NCBI GenBank assembly: GCA_036924085.1
Contig: JAVGWX010000011.1
Location: forward strand, 24,566,739-24,630,738
Length of the DNA stretch: 64,000 bases
From: Ariolimax columbianus
Taxonomy: Eukaryota > Mollusca > Gastropoda > Stylommatophora > Arionidae
Direction of reading: 5' to 3'
Part shown: piece by piece, positions 13,801-24,274 of the stretch
Layout of the letters: each line of letters opens with the position of its first letter
Numbering within the stretch: the first letter of the stretch is position 1
Notes under the pieces: model-generated
What the model was told of the DNA's origin: nothing
What the model saw: the letters and a program-made list of their open reading frames with translations, nothing else
The model's database searches: none
Translations under genes and position numbers: made by a program

Positions 13801-16800
13801 CCCAGCAAGTATCATGTTTTACTTGTCTGTGTACGTGATGTGTCTAAGTTACTTAGTGTGAAGTTGAAATTCCCAGCAAGTTTCATGTTTTGATTGTCTG
13901 TGTACGTGATGTGTCTAAGTTACTTAGTGTGAAGTAGAAATTCCCAGCAAGTTTCATGTTTTGATTGTCTGTGTACGTGATGTGTCTAAGTTACTTAGTG
14001 TGAAGTTGAAATTCCCAGCAAGTTTCATGTTTTGATTGTCTGTGTACGTGATGTGTCTAAGTTACTTAGTGTGCAATTGAAATCCCCAGCAAGTTTCATG
14101 TTTTGATTGTCTGTGTACGTGATGTGTCTAAGTTCCTTAGTGCGCAGTTGAAATCCCCAGCAAGTATCATGTTTTGATTGTCTGTGTACGTGATGTGTCT
14201 AAGTTACTTAGTGTGCAATTGAAATCCCCAGCAAGTTTCATGTTTTACTTGTCTGTGTACGTGATGTGTCTAAGTTACTTAGTGCGCAATTGAAATCCCC
14301 AGCAAGTTTCATGTTTTACTTGTCTGTGTACGTGATGTGTCTAAGTTACTTAGTGTGCAGTTGAAATCCCCAGCAAGTTTCATGTTTTGATTGTCTGTGT
14401 ACGTGATGTGTCTAAGTTACTTAGTGTGCAGTTGAAATCCCCAGCAAGTTTCATGTTTTGATTGTCTGTGTACGTGATGTGTCTAAGTTACTTAGTGCGC
14501 AATTGAAATCCCCAGCAAGTTTCATGTTTTACTTGTGTGTGTACGTGATGTGTCTAAGTTACTTAGTGTGCAGTTGAAATCCCCAGCAAGTTTCATGTTT
14601 TGATTGTCTGTGTACGTGATGTGTCTAAGTTACTTAGTGCGCAATTGAAATCCCCAGCAAGTTTCATGTTTTACTTGTGTGTGTACGTGATGTGTCTAAG
14701 TTACTTAGTGCGCAATTGAAATCCCCAGCAAGTTTCATGTTTTACTTGTGTGTGTACGTGATGTGTCTAAGTTACTTAGTGTGCAGTTGAAATCCCCAGC
14801 AAGTTTCATGTTTTGATTGTCTGTGTACGTGATGTGTCTAAGTTACTTAGTGCGCAATTGAAATCCCCAGCAAGTTTCATGTTTTACTTGTGTGTGTACG
14901 TGATGTGTCTAAGTTACTTAGTGTGCAGTTGAAATCCCCAGCAAGTTTCATGTTTTGATTGTCTGTGTACGTGATGTGTCTAAGTTACTTAGTGTGAAGT
15001 TGAAATTCCCAGCAAGTTTCATGTTTTACTTGTGTGTGTACGTGATGTGTCTAAGTTACTTAGTGTACAGTTGAAATCCCCAGCAAGTTTCATGTTTTAC
15101 TTGTGTGTGTACGTGATGTGTCTAAGTTACTTAGTGTGAAGTTGAAATTCCCAGCAAGTTTCATGTTTTACTTGTGTGTGTACGTGATGTGTCTAAGTTA
15201 CTTAGTGTGAAGTTGAAATTCCCAGCAAGTTTCATGTTTTGATTGTCTGTGTACGTGATGTGTCTAAGTTACTTAGTGTGCAGTTGAAATCCCCAGCAAG
15301 TTTCATGTTTTGATTGTCTGTGTACGTGATGTGTCTAAGTTACTTAGTGTGCAATTGAAATCCCCAGCAAGTTTCATGTTTTACTTGTCTGTGTACGTGA
15401 TGTGTCTAAGTTACTTAGTGTGCAGTTGAAATCCCCAGCAAGTTTCATGTTTTGATTGTCTGTGTACGTGATGTGTCTAAGTTACTTAGTGTGAATTTGA
15501 AATTCCCAGCAAGTTTCATGTTTTACTTGTGTGTGTACGTGATGTGTCTAAGTTACTTAGTGTACAGTTGAAATCCCCAGCAAGTTTCATGTTTTACTTG
15601 TGTGTGTACGTGATGTGTCTAAGTTACTTAGTGTGAAGTTGAAATTCCCAGCAAGTTTCATGTTTTGATTGTCTGTGTACGTGATGTGTCTAAGTTACTT
15701 AGTGCGCAATTGAAATCCCCAGCAAGTTTCATGTTTTGATTGTCTGTGTACGTGATGTGTCTAAGTTACTTAGTGTGCAGTTGAAATCCCCAGCAAGTTT
15801 CATGTTTTGATTGTCTGTGTACGTGATGTGTCTAAGTTACTTAGTGTGCAGTTGAAATCCCCAGCAAGTTTCATGTTTTGATTGTCTGTGTACGTGATGT
15901 GTCTAAGTTACTTAGTGCGCAGTTGAAATCCCCAGCAAGTTTCATGTTTTGATTGTCTGTGTACGTGATGTGTCTAAGTTACTTAGTGTGCAGTTGAAAT
16001 CCCCAGCAAGTTTCATGTTTTGATTGTCTGTGTACGTGATGTGTCTAAGTTACTTAGTGTGCAGTTGAAATCCCCAGCAAGTTTCATGTTTTGATTGTCT
16101 GTGTACGTGATGTGTCTAAGTTACTTAGTGTGCAGTTGAAATCCCCAGCAAGTTTCATGTTTTGATTGTCTGTGTACGTGATGTGTCTAAGTTACTTAGT
16201 GTGCAATTGAAATCCCCAGCAAGTTTCATGTTTTGATTGTCTGTGTACGTGATGTGTCTAAGTTACTTAGTGTGCAGCTGAAATCCCCAGCAAGTTTCAT
16301 GTTTTGATTGTCTGTGTACGTGATGTGTCTAAGTTACTTAGTGTGCAATTGAAATCCCCAGCAAGTTTCATGTTTTGATTGTCTGTGTACGTGATGTGTC
16401 TAAGTTACTTAGTGTGCAGCTGAAATCCCCAGCAAGTTTCATGTTTTGATTGTCTGTGTACGTGATGTGTCTAAGTTACTTAGTGTGCAGTTGAAATCCC
16501 CAGCAAGTTTCATGTTTTGATTGTCTGTGTACGTGATGTGTCTAAGTTACTTAGTGTGCAATTGAAATCCCCAGCAAGTTTCATGTTTTGATTGTCTGTG
16601 TACGTGATGTGTCTAAGTTACTTAGTGTGCAGCTGAAATCCCCAGCAAGTTTCATGTTTTGATTGTCTGTGTACGTGATGTGTCTAAGTTACTTAGTGTG
16701 CAATTGAAATCCCCAGCAAGTTTCATGTTTTGATTGTCTGTGTACGTGATGTGTCTAAGTTACTTAGTGTGCAATTGAAATCCCCAGCAAGTTTCATGTT

Positions 16801-19222
16801 TTGATTGTCTGTGTACGTGATGTGTCTAAGTTACTTAGTGTGCAATTGAAATCCCCAGCAAGTTTCATGTTTTGATTGTCTGTGTACGTGATGTGTCTAA
16901 GTTACTTAGTGTGCAATTGAAATCCCCAGCAAGTTTCATGTTTTGATTGTCTGTGTACGTGATGTGTCTAAGTTACTTAGTGTGCAATTGAAATCCCCAG
17001 CAAGTTTCATGTTTTGATTGTCTGTGTACGTGATGTGTCTAAGTTACTTAGTGTACAGCTGAAATCCCCAGCAAGTATCATGTTTTGATTGTCTGTGTAC
17101 GTGATGTGTCTAAGTTACTTAGTGTACAGTTGAAATCCCCAGCAAGTTTCATGTTTTGATTGTCTGTGTACGTGATGTGTCTAAGTTACTTAGTGTACAG
17201 CTGAAATCCCCAGCAAGTTTCATGTTTTGATTGTCTGTGTACGTGATGTGTCTAAGTTACTTAGTGTGCAGTTGAAATCCCCAGCAAGTTTCATGTTTTG
17301 ATTGTCTGTGTACGTGATGTGTCTAAGTTACTTAGTGTGCAGCTGAAATCCCCAGCAAGTTTCATGTTTTGATTGTCTGTGTACGTGATGTGTCTAAGTT
17401 ACTTAGTGTGCAGCTGAAATCCCCAGCAAGTTTCATGTTTTGATTGTCTGTGTACGTGATGTGTCTAAGTTACTTAGTGTGCAGTTGAAATCCCCAGCAA
17501 GTTTCATGTTTTGATTGTCTGTGTACGTGATGTGTCTAAGTTACTTAGTGTGCAGCTGAAATCCCCAGCAAGTTTCATGTTTTGATTGTATGTGTACGTG
17601 ATGTGTCTAAGTTACTTAGTGTGCAGCTGAAATCCCCAGCAAGTTTCATGTTTTGATTGTATGTGTACGTGATGTGTCTAAGTTACTTAGTGTGCAGCTG
17701 AAATCCCCAGCAAGTATCATGTTTTGATTGTCTGTGTACGTGATGTGTCTAAGTTACTTAGTGTGCAGTTGAAATCCCCAGCAAGTGTCATGTTTTGATT
17801 GTCTGTGTACGTGATGTGTCTAAGTTACTTAGTGCACAGCTGAAATCCCCAGCAAGTTTCAGGTTTTGATTGTCTGTGTACGTGATGTGTCTAAGTTACT
17901 TAGTGTGCAGTTGAAATCCCCAGCAAGTATCATGTTTTGATTGTCTGTGTACGTGATGTGTCTAAGTTACTTAGTGCACAGCTGAAATCCCCAGCAAGTT
18001 TCAGGTTTTGATTGTCTGTGTACGTGATGTGTCTAAGTTACTTAGTGCACAGCTGAAATCCCCAGCAAGTTTCAGGTTTTGATTGTCTGTGTACGTGATG
18101 TGTCTAAGTTACTTAGTGTACAGCTGAAATCCCCAGCAAGTATCATGTTTTGATTGTCTGTGTACGTGATGTGTCTAAGTTACTTAGTGTGCAGTTGAAA
18201 TCCCCAGCAAGTTTTATGTTTTGATTGTCTGTGTACGTGATGTGTCTAAGTTACTTAGTGTGCAGTTGAAATCCCCAGCAAGTTTCATGTTTTGATTGTC
18301 TGTGTACGTGATGTGTCTAAGTTACTTAGTGTGCAGCTGAAATCCCCAGCAAGTTTCATGTTTTGATTGTCTGTGTACGTGATGTGTCTAAGTTACTTAG
18401 TGTGCAGCTGAAATCCCCAGCAAGTTTCATGTTTTGATTGTCTGTGTACGTGATGTGTCTAAGTTACTTAGTGTGCAGCTGAAATCCCCAGCAAGTTTCA
18501 TGTTTTGATTGTCTGTGTACGTGATGTGTCTAAGTTACTTAGTGTACAGCTGAAATCCCCAGCAAGTTTCATGTTTTGATTGTCTGTGTACGTGATGTGT
18601 CTAAGTTACTTAGTGTACAGTTGAAATCCCCAGCAAGTTTCATGTTTTGATTGTCTGTGTACGTGATGTGTCTAAGTTACTTAGTGCGCAGTTGAAATCC
18701 CCAGCAAGTTTCATGTTTTGATTGTCTGTGTACGTGATGTGTCTAAGTTACTTAGTGCGCAGCTGAAATCCCCAGCAAGTTTCATGTTTTGATTGTCTGT
18801 GTACGTGATGTGTCTAAGTTACTTAGTGTACAGTTGAAATCCCCAGCAAGTTTCATGTTTTGATTGTCTGTGTACGTGATGTGTCTAAGTTACTTAGTGT
18901 ACAGCTGAAATCCCCAGCAAGTTTCATGTTTTGATTGTCTGTGTACGTGATGTGTCTAAGTTACTTAGTGTACAGCTGAAATCCCCAGCAAGTTTCATGT
19001 TTTGATTGTCTGTGTACGTGATGTGTCTAAGTTACTTAGTGTACAGTTGAAATCCCCAGCAAGTTTCATGTTTTGATTGTCTGTGTACGTGATGTGTCTA
19101 AGTTACTTAGTGTGCAGTAGAAATCCCCAGCAAGTATCATGTTTTGATTGTCTGTGTACGTGATGTGTCTAAGTTACTTAGTGCGCAGTTGAAATCCCCA
19201 GCAAGTATCATGTTTTGATTGT
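7853..19222. repeat. 71-bp satellite array, about 160 copies, derived from LINE endonuclease
   Basis: An 11.4-kb head-to-tail array. The 71-bp spacing is read directly (for example CATGTTTTG at 7921 and 7992). The unit is about 39% GC and contains a near-palindrome CTAAGTTACTTAG. On the minus strand one unit reads NMILAGDFN, then a C/F/L-variable residue, then LSNLDTSRTQT. This is the GDFN motif segment of the endonuclease in which the array sits. Because 71 is not a multiple of 3, each unit shifts frame, so the array is non-coding. Variant types cluster along the array at the CAGTAG/CAGCTG/CAGTTG/CAATTG/GAAGTTG position, and at the joints GTTTTGATTGT versus GTTTTACTTGT. No unique spacers are present, so it is not a CRISPR-like array. 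Confidence 0.98.
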
Positions 19223-19636
19223 TAAAATGTTGTTCTATTGTTTTTATTAGATTCTCATAGAAGGGTGTTTGTTGTAGAGGTTTTGCTGGGGCGTAAATGT
19301 TAATTAAAGTGTGTTTGTCTGTACTGGCGTGTGTATTGTGTACCTGTACTATCTGTATTCTGCCCTTTGTATTCCTGTGACTATGTGAAACTATCCATTC
19401 GTCAGATATTTGCAGAATGGCTACGCCTGCGTGTTGTCCTAAACTAAACCAACTATTTTTTAAGCCTAGTGTTGTTGTGATTTGTTTTGCATGTATAACT
19501 TCGTGTATGTGGTTTTTTTGTGTAAAAAAATGAAATCAGGTTTATATTTCTTTATTATGTTAACTACGTGTTGTTGTTTATATTTTAGTCCGTTAATGTT
19601 AATAGAAATAATGTGTTTGGAGTTTAGTGTAGACAT
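19223..19636 (-). pseudogene. Tx1-like LINE ORF2: endonuclease N-terminal half
   Basis: The likely ORF2 start is ATG at 19636 (minus), reading MSTLNSKHII then SININGLKYKQQHVV and KKYKPDFIFL, the usual opening of LINE AP endonucleases. At the place of the LQET motif with its catalytic Glu the copy has a frameshift (about 19530). It then continues in another frame as HIHEVIHAKQITTTLGLK, GQHAGVAILQISDEW, LINIYAPAKPLQQ and FYENLIKTIEQHF, ending at the satellite edge with NNQNMILAGDFN. So the array interrupts the protein exactly at its GDFN motif. The copy is inactive from both the frameshift and the array. Confidence 0.92.
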
Positions 19637-19787
19637 TGGACGGATACAAAGTATTGGGCATGTCGGTGCAGCAGCTCTTCACTGACTAGGGTCAGATAGG
19701 GATGCTGAAATACATGTGGGGGGGGGGGGGACATATGAAAATAAATAACAATGTAGAGAACAACAATTTGTTGGGGTTACACGATGG

Positions 19788-19807
19788 TCGCCCACTTGGG
19801 TGGGCGA
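19788..19807 (-). other. Hairpin between LINE ORF1 and ORF2 (copy 1)
   Basis: TCGCCCAC pairs with GTGGGCGA around a 4-base loop, 8 perfect base pairs. It lies in the non-coding stretch between ORF1 and ORF2, beside an ATT/AAT-rich tract. The same hairpin with a 9-bp stem is in the inverted copy at 23111-23130. A role in the LINE RNA is possible but is inference. Confidence 0.7.
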
Positions 19808-20076
19808 GCTTTGCTAACATAAAATAACAACAGCAACAATGATAATCATAATAATAATAACAATAATAATAATAATGATAACAACACAACACAATTTTTG
19901 AAATCACACAACCGCATTTAAACAAATACGCATTTACACTAAACTCGCGTACAAAAAGTTATATTTTCCTTGAACTCTCTGAAGGCTCCTGCCAGGTGTC
20001 TCCGGAAACAAAGTTAATTGTCAACATTAACAGCTGGACAAATACGTGAGTATCCCTTCTGTAGCTGGGTCACTAC

Positions 20077-20409
20077 TCAGTCCTTGCCCAGTTCCAACCC
20101 ATCCATCATTGTTGTCCAGAGCAGACGGACCGGCTCGCCCTCGTCCGAGCTAATGTCCCCCAGCCTCAGTGAGGGCATGGGAGACATCTGGTCGTCGGTG
20201 TCCCGACTTGGCGGGGACACCGGACCAACGTTGTCTGTCTGCTCTTGTGACAGCTCTGGTGATGGCTCCGGTGACGGCTCCGGTGACGGTTCTGGTACCA
20301 GTTCCGATCCCGGTTTTGGGGCCGGTTCCGGCACGGGCTCTGGCAGGGTTTTTGGCTCAGGTTCTAGTGTCATTTCTTCGGGGACCGGCGGTGTGTTCCC
20401 GGTTTCCAT
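20077..20409 (-). pseudogene. Tx1-like LINE ORF1, C-terminal fragment
   Basis: From an ATG at 20409 the minus strand reads the Pro/Glu-rich end of LINE ORF1: METGNTPPVPEEMT, then several EPSPEPSP-like repeats, then an acidic stretch (ISSDEGEPVRLLW) ending DGLELGKD. It is nearly the same as the end of the plus-strand ORF1 at 22506-22838. Sequence upstream of 20409 is unrelated to that copy, so the element is truncated here and an apparent start further upstream (20484) lies in flanking DNA. The CCHC and N-terminal parts of ORF1 are missing. Confidence 0.9.
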
Positions 20410-20574
20410 TCCCACTTTTTCTTCTGCATATCTCATGAAATAAGTGTTGCTTTGTGACAGAATGTTCAAAGATCTGCAAGTCAATAATGTTAGGACTGAC
20501 CTTATTCTGACACTAACAAGGATATTTTATTAATATTACAACATAGCATATATATATATAACATACCGAGTGGT

Positions 20575-20905
20575 CTGCCGGGGTCTTTGTATATTATACG
20601 GACACGGCCACTGCCTCACTGAAAGCATGTCGTAAGAAGCGACTAACTGTGTGACATGTCATAACACCGGCCATGGTTAGATGGTTTGTTTAGAGCACCG
20701 TAGATAGCGCATAACAGGCTGCAGCGCTACTTTGCTTTAGTCGATAGACTCGTACATCGCTGAACCACCCTCCGTAAGCGCTTGTCCCAATGCAGCACAG
20801 CTGTTTGCGCCTAGCCTGCTAAGAAAGAAACCGTTCTGCCGGCTACATCCAGATCATACCGGAGCTGGGATCTGTACGGGGGCATCTGCTCCTGTAGAAG
20901 AATGT
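20575..20905 (+). repeat. Interspersed repeat family A, copy 1
   Basis: About 330 bp shared with 41115-41450 (plus) and 44062-44345 (minus). Shared blocks include AACACCGGCCATGGTTAG, CAGGCTGCAG and CATCCAGATC, and the copies end near GTCAACTAAGAAC or a variant. No open frame and no clear tRNA-like head. It is probably a non-autonomous transposon or SINE of unknown type. Confidence 0.85.
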
Positions 20906-21670
20906 CGACGAAGAACTATGCAAGGGATGTAACCCATAAAATATAAAAATAAGTCATGTATAGAGTAATCCCGTCATACAAAATTCGCGTGAGAGGTTCT
21001 GACTTGGGCATCTCCCCTCTTTATCCAGGTACAACCTAGAACGAGTGAGCTATGGCCCTACACCAGAACCACATGGACGTGTACATTGGCATCTGTACAC
21101 TGAAGGCGATAGGTGTTAATTATCCACCCGACAAAATTTCTCACGCTTGTTGTCGTCCTCGTGCACGACATATGGGGAGGAACAGCTCGCGACCCCGGGC
21201 GCTCGCGACGATTGTGACAGCAAAGCCGTGCTTATCACAAGAGTTGAACCTTGGACCTTGACCGGCGTCGAAGTCATGGAGCGAACTAGACAAGTAACTG
21301 GCAGAAGACAACACTGACTGCTCCTGTAGCTGTTAATAGTAACGTAACAGTTAACATATATGCTGATGCCTGTTTGAACTAGCTCTGTTGTTGTAACAAC
21401 GTTTTGCAAATTGTTTTAAAAATGTATCTAATAATATATATAAAATGCAACTAAATGTTATAAATTACCCAAGAGTAGAGTTTGACTAGAATGCTGCATT
21501 AAACACACACAAACTATTAGAATGGTTTGCTTATTTGCGTGTAATTATTAAATTATGTATATTATTGTGATGCATTTATTACATCCCTTTCTTTTGAATA
21601 CATAACCATTGTGACGAAGTAAACATTGTCCATGTAAATACAGTTCACTACTACCAGTATGTGATCGAAG
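20906..21670. other. Unassigned; possibly LINE 5' untranslated region
   Basis: No coding pattern. Being directly upstream of an ORF1 start at 21671, the last few hundred bases could be the 5' region of the plus-strand LINE, but there is no second copy in the window to compare with. Confidence 0.4.
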
Positions 21671-22838
21671 ATGAACGTGCTGGAGGAAATTGTGGATTTC
21701 GAGAGCCCAGACACCTTTATGGATGATGGCAGTGTATTCCGAAAGGGGACATTGAAAATCACCGTCACTGGCGAGCAGTCAGCCAGCTTGAAACCTCACG
21801 AGATGGCAAGCATCTTGGCCGGGCCAGTGGGCATAGGGCCCACGGGGGTGATTGCAATATATAGATTTGCAAACCCCCGTGTGTGGTATGTGCGGCTGAC
21901 CCAGTCAGCCCACATACTGCACTTTAAGAGCCGTCATGGCAAAAAAGTAAACTGCTAGATCCCGAAACTCTCGTTTAACATCGGGCACCAGGAGCAGGAC
22001 AGATAGAGAGGGGTGCTCAACTGGGTACCCGAAACGACCACGTTGGAGTCGGTAAAGGCGGTCGTGCAAAAAATTCACGGAAGACCAAAACGCCGAGGTG
22101 TTCCGCCAAAGGAACATCTCCAATAAATGGGCCTTTGCCTACAAAAAAAGCAAAGTGGAGGTGCCCCACTATGTGACCGTCAGGTTCCTCAGTGGGGACG
22201 CCAAGCCCATAAGGCTGTGGGTCACCATCACCGGCCGCCGCACCCCCTGCGAGACATGCGGAGAAGATACGCATTGGACAAGCCAATGCAATAAGAGGCG
22301 ACGTCCAGAGATCATAAGAGAGGCTGAGCGACAGCCAAACCCAAAGCTGGCTGAAGCTCAGCCTCCACCACCTCCAGCCTGCCCACCTCCACCCTTCGCT
22401 GAGGAGCACCCCGCCACCTCGGATGATGGGTACACCGAGGTGAACCGAAAAAGAAAACGAAAAAAAAATTCGAGGAAGAGGAGTTCCTCTCCTCCAGCCA
22501 CTAAAATGGAAACCGGGAACACACCGCCGGTCCCCGCAGAAATGACACTAGAACCTGAGCCAAAGACCCTGCCAGAGCCCGTGCCGGAACCGGCTCCAAA
22601 ACCGGGATCGGAACTGGCACCAGAACCGTCACCGGAGCCGTCACCGGAGCCATCACCAGAGCTGTCACAAAAGCAGACAGACAACGTTGATCCGGTGTCC
22701 CCGCCAAGTCGGGACACCGACGACCAGATGTCTCCCATGCCCTCACTGAGGCTGGAGGACATTAGCTCGGACGAGGGCGAGCCGGTCCGTCTGCTCTGGA
22801 CAACAATGATGGATGGGTTGGAGCTGGGCAAGGACTGA
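21671..22838 (+). pseudogene. Tx1-like LINE ORF1 (nucleic-acid-binding protein), broken
   Basis: The frame opens at ATG 21671 (MNVLEEIVDFESPDTF) and stops at about 21957. Remnants continue through in-frame stops, then a shifted frame is open from 22098 to 22838. That part has a CCHC zinc knuckle (CETCGEDTHWTSQC: C-x2-C-x4-H-x4-C) near residues 52-65, a Pro-rich run, a basic segment (RKRKRKKNSRKR), and the Pro/Glu repeat tail ending DGLELGKD. ORF1 proteins of this kind bind the LINE RNA and accompany it to the nucleus; the basic segment could be a localisation signal. At least three stops and a frameshift make this copy inactive. The opposite strand is also open over much of the tail because the repeats are multiples of three; that is a shadow. 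Confidence 0.9.
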
Positions 22839-23329
22839 GTAGTGACCCAGCCACAGAAGGGATACTCACGTCCTTGTCCAGCGGTTAATGTTGACAATTA
22901 ACTTTGTTTCCGGAGACACCTGGCAGGAGCCTTCAGAGAGTTCAAGGAAAATATAACTTTTTGTGTGCGAATTTAGTGTAAATGTGTATTTGTTTAAATG
23001 CGGTTGTGTGATTTCAAAAATTGTGTTGTGTTGTTATCATTATTATTATTATTGTTATTATTATTATGATTATCATTGTTGCTGTTGTTGTTATTGTATG
23101 TTAGCAAAGCTCGCCCACTCAAGTGGGCGACCATCGTGTAACCCCAACAAATTATTGTTCTTTACATTGTTATTTATTTTCATATGTCTCCCCCCACATG
23201 TATTTCAGCATCCCTATCTGACCTTAGTCAGTGAAGAGCTGCTGCACCAACAGGCCCAATACTTTGTATCCGTCCAATGTCTACATAAACTCCATACACA
23301 TTATTTATATTAACATTAACGGACTAAAA
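22506..23329 (+). repeat. 0.82-kb inverted repeat arm (pairs with 19584-20409)
   Basis: This stretch is the reverse complement of 19584-20409 with few differences. It covers the ORF1 tail from ATGGAAACC, the intergenic region with hairpin and ATT-rich tract, and the first ORF2 codons (ending GGACTAAAA). Homology stops sharply at both ends. The copy therefore lacks everything 3' of the ORF2 start, which is unusual for a LINE. Confidence 0.93.
23111..23130 (+). other. Hairpin between LINE ORF1 and ORF2 (copy 2)
   Basis: TCGCCCACT pairs perfectly with AGTGGGCGA around CA: 9 bp. It corresponds to the hairpin at 19788-19807 and sits next to a run of ATT repeats at about 23033-23095. Confidence 0.75.
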
Positions 23330-23344
23330 CATTTAATGGTTAAT

Positions 23345-23850
23345 GCTGATCGAGTGATTTAGTTAGCTGTGTTACGGACATGGTTCAAATCCTAGGTTTC
23401 TCAATGTTACGTAAATGTCATATACTGCATTATGAGTCGGGGCTGCAAAGGTAAGCGACCTGTATTCCTCACCCCAATAAATCTTCCCTTTGACACCATC
23501 AATGGAAATCAAAGGCCGTAGAGATAGGACAGTATAACTCCGGCGTTCAGTAACTAATACCTGAATGTCAAGGTTGTTTGATCGATTTCAAGAACAGAAT
23601 AGTAGGTTGGTTTGGTAAAATGGCCTCTCTTTTTACATCTGCGATCCCGTGTTGGAATGTGGAGGTTTCGTGGTAATCGGCTTGTTTTACTTTAACATGA
23701 TGAAGACATTCCTTTCTTTTTGAATATTATTTCTGATAAAATGAGGATAAACGGAGTTAACGATACATTATATGAGCTTAAGATTATTTGGGCAGTAATT
23801 TGATCTAGATGTCTGTGTGAGGGATAAGTGGGTTGCAGTGCAGTGGTAAT
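23345..23850 (+). repeat. Interspersed repeat family D, copy 1 (tRNA-like head)
   Basis: About 500 bp that aligns in order with 46455-46990. Shared blocks include GTTCAGTAACTAATACCTGA (GTTCAATAACTAATATTTGA in copy 2), GTTGGAAT and GATTATTTG. The head holds GGTTCAAATCC at about 23382, a perfect match to the pol III B-box consensus. Its A-box is worn. Likely an old long SINE. Confidence 0.65.
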
Positions 23851-24009
23851 CTGTGTTTCGAATATCACCGTTTGATAAATCTATGGAAAAATTATATTCG
23901 AAAATGATGTGAAAAGTTCTATGGGTAATTCTACTCTAGGGATGAATAAACATGCCCTCAGTACGACTACGATGGTAAAGACATGAATTGTGCAAGCATT
24001 CGTAAAATA

Positions 24010-24105
24010 CACATACACGCAGACACACACACACACACACACAAATACCCAGACGGACACATCACATACACACACACACACACACATACTCACTTACATA
24101 CACGC
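24010..24105. repeat. (CA)n microsatellite
   Basis: Three runs of CA repeats with short interruptions, flanked by unassigned AT-rich sequence (23850-24270). Confidence 0.95.
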
Positions 24106-24274
24106 ACCATGCATTAGAAAACCAAGTAAAGTGATATGTGATCGGGATTCGATCTAAGGATATCCTGGTGACGAATATGTTTCGCTGCAAATAAGCAGTG
24201 GCTAGAAGACGGTCCAGATTCGTGATATATCTGAGCTCTAGAAATTTCTTCTAGCTGATACGCGCTAGTAATGA

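Larger units (their letters stand above)
6150..20409 (-). mobile_element. Tx1-like LINE interrupted by its own satellite expansion
   Basis: Read right to left on the minus strand, the order is: C-terminal ORF1 (20409-20077), intergenic region with a hairpin, ORF2 endonuclease N-half (19636-19223), a 71-bp tandem array (19222-7853), endonuclease C-half (7852-7371), and reverse transcriptase (7370-6150). Without the array the element is about 2.9 kb. It starts inside ORF1 and fades out just after the YADD box, so both ends are missing. The RT and ORF1 patterns match the Tx1/L1 group. The flanking LINE sequence joins across the array in one reading frame when a single repeat unit is kept, which shows the array grew inside the element. 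Confidence 0.93.

Noticed and set aside
7853..19222. CRISPR-like look of a long regular repeat array
   Set aside because: There are no unique spacers. Units are contiguous 71-bp copies differing by point changes, and the DNA is animal.
20018..20443. A plus-strand Gly/Ser-rich frame opposite ORF1, with a twin on the minus strand at 22358-22897
   Set aside because: They are the opposite strand of the ORF1 Pro/Glu repeat. Three-base periodicity keeps the complement open.
23382..23392. A stand-alone tRNA gene at the B-box-like sequence
   Set aside because: No cloverleaf can be drawn. It is the worn head of repeat family D.
24010..24105. (CA)n tract as a regulatory Z-DNA site
   Set aside because: A plain microsatellite. 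There is no neighbouring gene to regulate.
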